A DNA stretch of 64,000 bases from Costus lasius (lineage: Eukaryota > Streptophyta > Magnoliopsida > Zingiberales > Costaceae), in the NCBI GenBank assembly GCA_027563935.2, contig CM050449.1, positions 53,647,949-53,711,948 on the forward strand, written 5' to 3'. The translations under genes were made by a program, and so were the position numbers. The notes below the pieces were generated by a model. It did not search any database, was not told the DNA's origin, and was given only the letters and a program-made list of their open reading frames with translations. Below, in pieces: positions 56,128 to 64,000 of this stretch; the first letter of the stretch is position 1, and every line of letters begins with the position of its first letter.

Positions 56128-57537
56128 GGTTTAATATCCCAAGTTTTTGAAAAATAATTTTAGAAAAATCAAAAATTGTGTTTTGGACTTTTAGGGATTT
56201 TTAAAGGGTTAAATACTTTAGTTTTTATTAAAAATATTGAATATGTGTTCATGGGGGTTTGAACCCTCGTCGCGCATGATTTTCTACAATCGCCTAACCA
56301 TTGAGGTAGTTGCTTTTTGTATATTATACCGCACGTATTTATTTGGATTCGATTTTGGTTTTATTTTAGGGCGACGAGTTGAATCATCATCTTCCCCAAG
56401 TTTTTCGGCTACCGAGTCTTCGGCGGTGACCAGCTATTTTTGGCCTCGTTCGATCTCTATTTTTGAGGGCTTCAACTCGTTTGGAGGCAAATTGAACCCT
56501 AGTCGATCATCGAGCCTCAACGCACCGTCAGGAGGGAAATTTTGAGCTCAAACCAGTCGCCGGTGCAGCCTCGCGCTTCAGTTTTCCGGCACCTCCTTTA
56601 GCCCACATTTTCTATTCCAGGGCTATGATATAGCTTCGTAGCGAGGTAAGAGTGTTTTCCGAATGTTTTGGTGATGTTCTGTGGAGTTTTTGTGTTGTTT
56701 TGTGTGTCGTCGGTGGTGACGCCACCGTCAATAGTTTCGATGGCTGCGGAAGCTTCAATCGTGCATCGATAACTTGCCGAAGCCACCGCAGAAGCTTCAC
56801 TTCATCGCCAGATGTCTACTAGTAAAGTCTGGATGCAAACCGATGCTTGACGCGCTCTCAGGAGCTCACCGGCGCAAGAAACAGATGCAAGTCCAGCCGC
56901 CTTGCAAGGCGGCGATCAGGTGGCGCGGGTGAGCGGCTGGTTCAGGTTGATTTAGGATTTGAGTCTGGTTTATTTGGAAATAAACTAGATTTGCTGAGTT
57001 TTGGAATTGATTTGGTCCGGCTCAACAGATTGAGCGATTCAATTTCAATTTCGGCCTAGTTATTGAATTCAGACCGGTTCGACCATGATTCGGTCGAATC
57101 TGGTCCGGTTCAGGTATCCGTCGGAAAGCTTGTAAAATTTCCTATCCAGTGGTACCTAGTGGGTTCCTTGATTCTTCGTCTATTTTGTGTAATTTCGGTT
57201 TCAAGTTTCGGTTTGGTTTGGTTCAGGGTGAATCTAACCGATTCACTGCAATTCAGTCCGGTTCAGTGGCTTTTGGGTCCTGTTCATTGGTTCCAAAGTT
57301 GGTTCCTTAGGTTTTGAGAAGTTTCACTTATGTTGGTGGTCTCTGTTTTCACGTTTGAATCTTATTTGATGAAGTTCATGTATAAATCTATGTTTTAGAG
57401 CGGTTGATCCAGTGTTTGGTTTGCTTCGTTTGAAAACTAGTTTTCTTGGCTTTTCAAAGGTAAGACCTCAAACCAAATTTCTGTGGATAAAGGTTTGTTA
57501 TCTATATTTCCGTTGACTCAAGTAGTATAGTATCCTG
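56128..57537. other. Probable Ty3/Gypsy LTR or leader fragment; no gene
   Basis: 1.4 kb unlike the other elements here. It carries a tRNA-like segment on the minus strand (56253-56308), a region rich in CCGGTTC words (57010-57270), and splice-donor-like GCGAGGTAAGAG near 56640. The text GGGGTTTGAACCC...CGCCTAACCATTGAGG and GGGCGACGAGTTGAAT is, from memory, typical of LTRs of the Tekay chromovirus group, but without a second LTR or coding sequence this is only a suggestion. The last five bases, TCCTG, would be the left target duplication of element C. Confidence 0.45.
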
Positions 57538-59251
57538 TGTTGGGGTATGCCCTTAAGGCTAATGTTTGAGGCCTTGGGATTGTAAAAGTATCATGTAATA
57601 AACTCTTATGTTTATAAAGGCATGGTTATTATTCAGGTTGCTACCTTGTCTGCTGTAATAAGTGTACTTCTGAATAATGTCTCAAAGCTGTTCAGCTAGG
57701 CTGACATGCATATGTCCTTAGTCGAGATATCTTGGTGAACATGAGACAGCCTTGATATGATTGAGACTAATATGTGTTCTAATCTTATAGGATGCTTCGA
57801 GCATGGAATAAGATGTAGACTCATGGGTACATTGGATGTACTGGACAGACCCTACTAGGATATTCAATTGCTTGTCACAATGTGAATGATCCTTGTAAGC
57901 ACCAAGTGGCACATGTCCTCTGACTTGAGATCACTTGTGTTTCTAAATGATGATTGTCATTGTCTTGAGGTAGTTCAATATCATTTGAAACATAATGATT
58001 ATAGACTATCTTGGATGGTGAGCTTGAATCAGGTTAGGGCACTAGTGATAGACATAGGATTGCCGTCTCCTTGTTTAAGGAGTGTGATGTTCTAAAGGGC
58101 CCCCCTATATGAGATGATTGAGATAGTGTATGGCCATACCCAGATGACTATGTTCATCTGATCTAATCATGCTCATCGTATTGGAGTTACAAGCTTGACC
58201 CGCTTGTCCAATAAGAACATCCAGTGGCAAAGGACACATGTATGCCTAGTGAAGTTGATTCACACTTGTGCTGTGGTTTGGGTGAAGTCTTGGAAGACTC
58301 TTTCCTTTATATCGGGAGACAGTGATGTGTTGCTAGATACCCCTCACTGATCGTGATAACGAAAGTTATCGTTACCGACATTTAAAGGAAACCCTCAGGG
58401 TCGCACAATTTGATGATATGGCTTACTTAAGTCAGATCGTGTGGACTGAATTGTTTGGGTTCAGTTTAAAGGGATAGAGGCTCTGATTGTAAGTGAGATC
58501 TGGTCTGATCATGTTTGATTGATTGGGACTTGAGATCGGTAAGCTTCGATCGAGAGTATTGATGCTAGATCGGTGAGATCAAGAGTATCACGAGATCAAC
58601 GGTTAGATATTGAACCATTGGTTCAATGAGATCTAGACCATGGCTTGGGCTGGTTTAATTTGGTTCTTGAACCAAATTGAAATGGATTGAAGTGGCTTGA
58701 ACCGGTTCACAAGGGTGAACGCTTGGTTCAAGGGGTTAGGCGTTTTGGTTCGGTAATGGGCGCATAGCTTCATCTCTTCCATTTATGGAAAGTATTGAAG
58801 GCGACTTCACCTTAACGCCAAAGCGTTTTGAACGCTCGACTTCACTCCTCTCTTCTCAACGTTCATCCTTGGAGGTGAGGGCATTCGGACGAGAAGAGGA
58901 GGAAGGTTGCTCTAGCCAAGCTTGATCTCCAAAACTCCTTCACGCGACAAGGGATACTTTGGAGCCTTGCTAGCACAAGGGACGTTCAAGGTGTAGGCCT
59001 TCTTCTTCTTGTGTGCGATTCCTTTGGAGAAGTTCTCTTTGAACTTTGCTTCCAAGCCGACATCCGATCTATGGCATTGGTATGATCACATTCTAGATCT
59101 AATGAAATATCATAGTTGATCATATGAGCACATAAGCGATTGAATTCTTGAAACCCTAGCGAAATGCATGCGCCCCCTTGTTTAGGGTTTTCGGCCCCCC
59201 TCTTGAAAGGGGTTTTATCCGCTTGCGCTCCCCCTTGAAGGGGACCCTTCA
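57538..59251 (+). repeat. 5-prime LTR of Copia element C
   Basis: 1714 bp, TGTTGGGGTATGCCC to CCCTTCA. It aligns with 6526-8185 but differs clearly in the stretch about 58600-59060, so A and C belong to different subfamilies. Confidence 0.9.
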
Positions 59252-61053
59252 ATTGGTATCAAAGCTAGGATCTTATATGATTCATATGATTGCTATGTAT
59301 GTTTTCCTATCCATATATGTTTGATGCTTAGATCTATGTTTTCTCTTCATGCGATTATACTAGTGGATAGTATGTTCATGTTGCGCATGTATGAGAGTTA
59401 TGTTGTGTTGGCGCTAGTTGAATGGCGCATGTATGATGATTGCGCTTCTTTCATGTTGTTGTAGTTGTTTTTCTTAAAAACCCTAAATGACATGCGTGCC
59501 TTGCATATTAGATCTAAGCTGCACCTACAATAAACCCTTAGATGGGTTGATGGGGTTGAAGTCACCTCTAGATTAGATCCAATAGTCTGATCAGACCATC
59601 TGACAGCCTAGATGGATCGACTAGATGGCACCTGTGCGCAAGCATGAGGTGGCCATAGGTCGATTGCATCTTAGGCGTGTAGCGAGGTCTGGTTGAGACA
59701 ACCAGTGAACACACATGAGCTAGGCCCGGGGTCACACCCGCTTGCCAGAACTCATGAGGGTTGTTCAGCCCTTGGCGCATGCATGGTTGACCATTAGGTC
59801 AACACGGGTCAGTTAGGACTCGGTGCATGCAAGGGCAGAGGATCTGATTAGATGGATGAGTGGATCCCTATCAATGTACCATTGTAAGGTTGTAGGGGCA
59901 CATAAGGAAATTAAAATTGATGCCATGGGGTTTTCAAAAATTTAATTTCATGATTGGATCACATGTTGATTGATGCCATGATGTTTGTTTATTTAATCTT
60001 GTGTGGGTTGCCCTAATGTGTGCTGTGCTGGGGCCTGCGTGCCTGGAATTAAACTTGTAAATTAATTTGTGATCTGCGAATCACATTTGTACTTAATTTA
60101 TAATGTATAATTGACCTGCGAGTCAAACTTGTCTAGATAGATCAAATTGTATTTGATTAGACAAGAGCACAAAGGCACACATCCCAGAGGGGCATTCACC
60201 TGGTGGCGCACCTGAGGTGCTCTTGGCGCTAGGGCCCTGGGTTGGACCAGATGAGATGCAAAAGTCCCAAGAAGAGCAAGTGAAGACTTAAGTTTCTTAA
60301 GGTCTTACTTAGGCTTTGGGCTTTTACCACATAAGATGCATGCTTTCTTTTTATTGCTTATATAATTAGAACTGCATGAGTTTATCTTCTGCTATCACCA
60401 TAGGACTTGCATGATAGTGAAGAAGATAAAAGACCGTTAAAATCCAAACGCTAACATATCAAGCTCGTAAGCCTTCTGACGCGAAACCTCACTGTTCTGA
60501 TTATCGTTGGAGCCGTGTTGTACCCACTCAGTGGGCACGTCCATCTATCTTCAGACGGTGCTGGATTTCACCTGCGTGTTACAGAGAAGGGATTTATCGC
60601 TTCTCGTTGCTCAGCATAGCACGTGGTGGTCCAGGGAGTAGGTCGGGTCAGCTTGACCATGTAGACTACATATGTGGCGCATATGGTAGCACATGGAGGC
60701 AGCCATCTGAGGGATCAGAGACTGTGTTGTACCAACTCAGTTGGCACAGTCTGCTGGATTGCCCAGGTGAAGGGGAATCGCACGGGTTGGCGATTGGCTG
60801 GGACAGCCTACCAGAAATTAGTGCTTGTCATCTCTGTGCATCTTATCTCGCCTGAGCGGGACGCGGAGACCAAGTATGAAATCTGGATCCCATCTCACTA
60901 AAAGAGTGTTACTCTTTCGGACTGTTTTACTGGATTTTACAGTCAGATAAAATAGTGAGAAAAGGAATCATTCTTAAGTCCTGATTGATTCTTAACATTG
61001 ATACTGACCTTGCTGTTCTTGCATTGTTGTAGATTCCTGCAGCAACGAACACC
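59252..61053 (+). other. Leader of Copia C, with primer binding site
   Basis: Primer site TGGTATCAAAGC at 59254-59265 (one difference from the tRNA-iMet complement). About 1.8 kb non-coding, colinear with the leader of A. Confidence 0.85.
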
Positions 61054-64000
61054 ATGAGCTTCAATGTGCGATCCCTACTGGAAAGGGAGAAGTTTGCTGG
61101 GCCGAACTTCTCTGACTGGTTTGGACACCTTAAGATCGTTCTTAAGGCAGAGAGGAAACTGTATGTCCTCGAGACGGCGATACCGCCGCAGCCCGCTCCG
61201 AACGCCACAAGGGCGGTTCGGGATGCCTATGAAAAGCACGTCAATGATAGCATTGATGTCGCTTGCCTGATGATAGCGTCTATGACGCCACCGCTGCAGC
61301 GTCAGCATGAGGATATGTCGGCTATAGAAATTATAGCGAACCTCAAGATGCTATATGCTGCACAGGCGAGGACAGAACGCTATAATCTGACGAAGCTCTT
61401 CTTTCAGAGCAAACTGGCTGAAGGGAGCCCAGTGGGAGCTCACGTGCTCAAGATGATTGGGCACAAGGAGGCTCTGGAGAAACTGGGGCATACCATCAAC
61501 CAGGAGCTTGCTGTAGACATAATTCTACAGTCTCTTCCGCCTTCTTTCGATGCGTTCATCATTAACTTTAATATGAACAAAATCGATTGTACTCCGGCAG
61601 AGCTGTTGAATATGCTCTTGACTACTGAGGAAACTCTGAAGGGAAAGCCTTCAACCTCTGTCTTATTGGTTCCCTCAAGGAACAAGAAGAAGGGGAAGAA
61701 GGGCAAGGCCCCTGTCAAGAACTACAGTAAGGCGCTGAAACAGAAGGTTAAGCGGTCCAAGGACAACAGGTGTTTCCACTGTGGCCAGCTGGGTCACTGG
61801 AAAAAGGACTGTAAAGCGCTCCAAGGAGATAAGAGGGGAAGCATCGCTTCTGGCTCAGGTATATATGTGACTGAGGTCATGTTATATTCTTCTACCATAT
61901 CATGGGTGTTGGACACTGCATGTGGAGTTCACATTTGTTCAAATGTACAGGAACTCAAGAGAAGAAGGCAGGTGGGACAGCATGAGGTAGACCTACGCGT
62001 TGGAAACGGGGCACGGGTTGCTGCTGTTGCTGTAGGAGACTATTTCATTTCTTTACCATCTGGCATTGTATTGGAATTAAACAATTGTTATTTTGTACCC
62101 AGTATTACCAAGAATATTATCTCTATTCCTGCTCTTGTCAGGAAAGGATTTGCCTTTGAATGCAATATTTCAAAGTGTGTTTTATCTTGTGATAATATTG
62201 TGTATGCAACTGGTTCAATTAACAATGGGTTGTTCATGTTGGACATGGAAAATTCTATACAAAACATTGATAATAAGAAAGCCAAGTATGCTGATGACAG
62301 CACCTTGCTATGGCATAGTCGTTTAGGCCATATTAACGAGAAGCGCATTAAGCGGTTGCATGATCATGGACTGCTGGGATCATTCTCCTATGAGGAGATT
62401 GATACATGCAAAGCTTGTTTGATGGGTAAAATGACGAAGTCACCTTTTTCTAATAAAGGTCAAAGGGCTTCAGGTTTACTTGACCTTATACACAGTGATG
62501 TGTGTGGGCCATTTAGTAAACATGCCAGAGGTGGCTATCAGTACTTCATTACCTTTACTGATGATTTCAGTAGGTATGGGTACGTCTATTTGATGAGACA
62601 TAAGAGTGAATCTTTTGACAAGTTCAAAGAGTTCAAAAATGAAGTACAGAATCAGCTAGGCCGAAATATCAAGGCACTTCGCTCAGATCGAGGTGGAGAA
62701 TACTTGAGTCATGCGTTTACTGACTATCTAAAGGAGTGTGGGATTATCTCACAGCTCACTCCGCCAGGAACACTACAATGGAATGGTGTGTCCGAGAGGA
62801 GAAATAGAACGTTACTTGATATGGTTCGTTCTATGATGAGTCAGGCTACTCTTCCATACTCCTTTTGGGGTTTTGCACTGGAAACAGCTGCAAAGGTACT
62901 AAACCGAGTGCCATCCAAGGCAGTTTCAAAGACGCCATATGAGTTATGGTATGGGAAACAGCCGAGCTTGACATTTATCAGGATCTGGGGTTGCGAGGCT
63001 TATGTCAAAAAGCTCGCCTCTGGGAAACTGGAGAGCAGATATGAGAAATGTATCTTTGTCGGTTACCCTAAGGAAACTAAGGGTTATTATTTCTACGATC
63101 CCAAAGAGAACAAAGTTTTTGTTGCTCGGACGGCCATATTTCTTGAGAAGGAATTTCTTCTGCAAGAGGCCAGTGGGAGAGAAATAAAGCTGGATGAGAT
63201 TCCAGAGGAAGGACAAAGTAGTCAAGCACAATTGGATGTGCCTGAGCCGGTAGATCAGGTTATTGAACAACCTGAGGCTCAAATAATACGGGAACCGCGA
63301 AGATCGGGAAGGATCCGTCGTCAGCCTGAGCGCTATGACGGAGTCTACATCATTGATAATGATGAACCCCTCACTTATGCGGATGCGGTCAGTGGACCGG
63401 AGTCAGCTAGATGGCTTGAAGCTATGCGAGCCGAGATGGACTCCATGTCAGATAACCAGGTCTGGGATTTGGTTGATCCGCCTCCGGGAGTAATCCCTAT
63501 AGGCTGTAAATGGATCTTCAAGAAGAAGATTGACATGGATGGTAACGTTGTTACCTATAAAGGCAGGCTAGTTGCGAAAGGTTTCAAACAAATCTACGGG
63601 TTAGATTATGATGAAACTTTCTCTCCTGTAGCCATGTTTAAGTCTATTCGGATTCTTTTCGCGATAGCAGCATATTATGATTATGAGATCTGGCAGATGG
63701 ATGTGAAGACTGCTTTCCTTAATGAAAATCTGGATGAGGATGTGTATATGACACAACCTGAAGGTTTCACTAATCCATCAGATCGTCATAAAATATGCAA
63801 GTTAAAGAAGTCCATTTATGGACTTAAGCAAGCATCAAGAAGCTGGAATATTCGTTTTGATGAATCAATCTCTGAGTTTGGCTTCATCAAGAACGAAGAT
63901 GACCCGTGCGTATATAAGAGGTTTAGTGGGAGCGTAATTACATTCCTAATCCTCTACGTCGATGATATCTTGATCATTGGAAATGATATTCCTGAAATGC
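61054..64000 (+). CDS. Intact Copia gag-pol polyprotein (partial at window edge)
   Basis: Open from ATG at 61054 (MSFNVRSLLEREKFAGPNF) to the window end, 982 codons with no stop. Gag 1-260, with CCHC knuckle C240, C243, H248, C253 (CFHCGQLGHWKKDC). Protease motif LDTACG with D287. Integrase zinc finger H421, H426, C452, C455. Integrase catalytic D482, D545, E581, the last two 35 residues apart as in the DD35E rule. RT with KWIFKKKIDMDG, D883 in QMDVKTAF and YVDD at 968-971. RNase H would follow beyond the edge. The start is supported by the same ATG context in A, where it is mutated to ACG. A single frame for gag and pol is normal for Copia. Odd point: the protease triad reads DTA instead of DTG or DSG. 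Confidence 0.95.
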   Translation, partial: MSFNVRSLLEREKFAGPNFSDWFGHLKIVLKAERKLYVLETAIPPQPAPNATRAVRDAYEKHVNDSIDVACLMIASMTPPLQRQHEDMSAIEIIANLKMLYAAQARTERYNLTKLFFQSKLAEGSPVGAHVLKMIGHKEALEKLGHTINQELAVDIILQSLPPSFDAFIINFNMNKIDCTPAELLNMLLTTEETLKGKPSTSVLLVPSRNKKKGKKGKAPVKNYSKALKQKVKRSKDNRCFHCGQLGHWKKDCKALQGDKRGSIASGSGIYVTEVMLYSSTISWVLDTACGVHICSNVQELKRRRQVGQHEVDLRVGNGARVAAVAVGDYFISLPSGIVLELNNCYFVPSITKNIISIPALVRKGFAFECNISKCVLSCDNIVYATGSINNGLFMLDMENSIQNIDNKKAKYADDSTLLWHSRLGHINEKRIKRLHDHGLLGSFSYEEIDTCKACLMGKMTKSPFSNKGQRASGLLDLIHSDVCGPFSKHARGGYQYFITFTDDFSRYGYVYLMRHKSESFDKFKEFKNEVQNQLGRNIKALRSDRGGEYLSHAFTDYLKECGIISQLTPPGTLQWNGVSERRNRTLLDMVRSMMSQATLPYSFWGFALETAAKVLNRVPSKAVSKTPYELWYGKQPSLTFIRIWGCEAYVKKLASGKLESRYEKCIFVGYPKETKGYYFYDPKENKVFVARTAIFLEKEFLLQEASGREIKLDEIPEEGQSSQAQLDVPEPVDQVIEQPEAQIIREPRRSGRIRRQPERYDGVYIIDNDEPLTYADAVSGPESARWLEAMRAEMDSMSDNQVWDLVDPPPGVIPIGCKWIFKKKIDMDGNVVTYKGRLVAKGFKQIYGLDYDETFSPVAMFKSIRILFAIAAYYDYEIWQMDVKTAFLNENLDEDVYMTQPEGFTNPSDRHKICKLKKSIYGLKQASRSWNIRFDESISEFGFIKNEDDPCVYKRFSGSVITFLILYVDDILIIGNDIPEM

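Larger units (their letters stand above)
57538..64000 (+). mobile_element. Copia element C, 5-prime LTR through RT, continues past window
   Basis: LTR 57538-59251, primer site 59254-59265, leader to 61053, gag-pol from 61054 open to 64000. Same family as element A. With no frame damage in 2947 nt, this is the youngest-looking coding copy in the window. Confidence 0.93.

Noticed and set aside
56237..57317. Three short plus-strand frames (56237-56545, 56847-57059, 57063-57317)
   Set aside because: No domain, different frames, composition of an LTR-like region; not supported as a host gene.

Overview
This window is 64 kb of repeat-dense plant nuclear DNA. It is almost entirely nested LTR retrotransposons, and I recognise no host gene, tRNA, rRNA or CRISPR array. 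The plant assignment rests on Ty1/Copia gag-pol of the Tork/Angela type with a tRNA-iMet primer site (TGGTATCAGAGC), and on Ty3/Gypsy elements of the Athila/Tat type with a tRNA-Asp primer site (TGGCGCCGTTGCCGGGGA) and an Athila-style third ORF. I cannot name the species. Depth of nesting and heavy nonsense decay suggest heterochromatic or pericentromeric sequence. Layout: 1-9576, Copia element A in an LTR-leader-gag/pol-LTR-leader arrangement, decayed and truncated. 9577-16228, minus-strand Athila-like element B, which has gag-protease and a third ORF but no reverse transcriptase or integrase. 16229-18200, a Ty3-type gag reading frame with an unrecognised extension. 18201-19503, minisatellite-rich DNA. 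19504-25080, the 3-prime part of a plus-strand Copia element, split by a solo Athila-like LTR (20390-22215, perfect AGGAC duplication). 25081-41100, a minus-strand Copia element with a complete Athila-like element D (26157-36011, perfect ATATA duplication) inside its 3-prime LTR. 41380-56127, element E, an Athila-like element with protease, RT, RNase H and integrase, interrupted by nested element F (44814-52711). 56128-57537, a probable Ty3 LTR fragment. 57538-64000, Copia element C with an undamaged gag-pol frame open to the window edge. How the parts relate: E is the only Athila-like copy here encoding polymerase and integrase. B, D and F lack them, yet share primer site, LTR ends and RNA-like signals with E, as expected of non-autonomous partners moved by proteins supplied in trans. 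Copia A and C are the same family, C fresh and A decayed. The two central Copia copies (plus and minus) are another family. The most interesting signal is an array of small hairpins in every Athila-like LTR: a variable outer stem, one bulged G, a 3-bp inner stem and a GNRA tetraloop. Outer and inner stems change in a compensatory way between repeats and between element families, which points to a selected RNA structure such as a packaging or dimerisation signal. A second signal is arrays of TTACGG/CCGTAA palindromes in the LTRs and in the 3-prime non-coding regions of the same elements.
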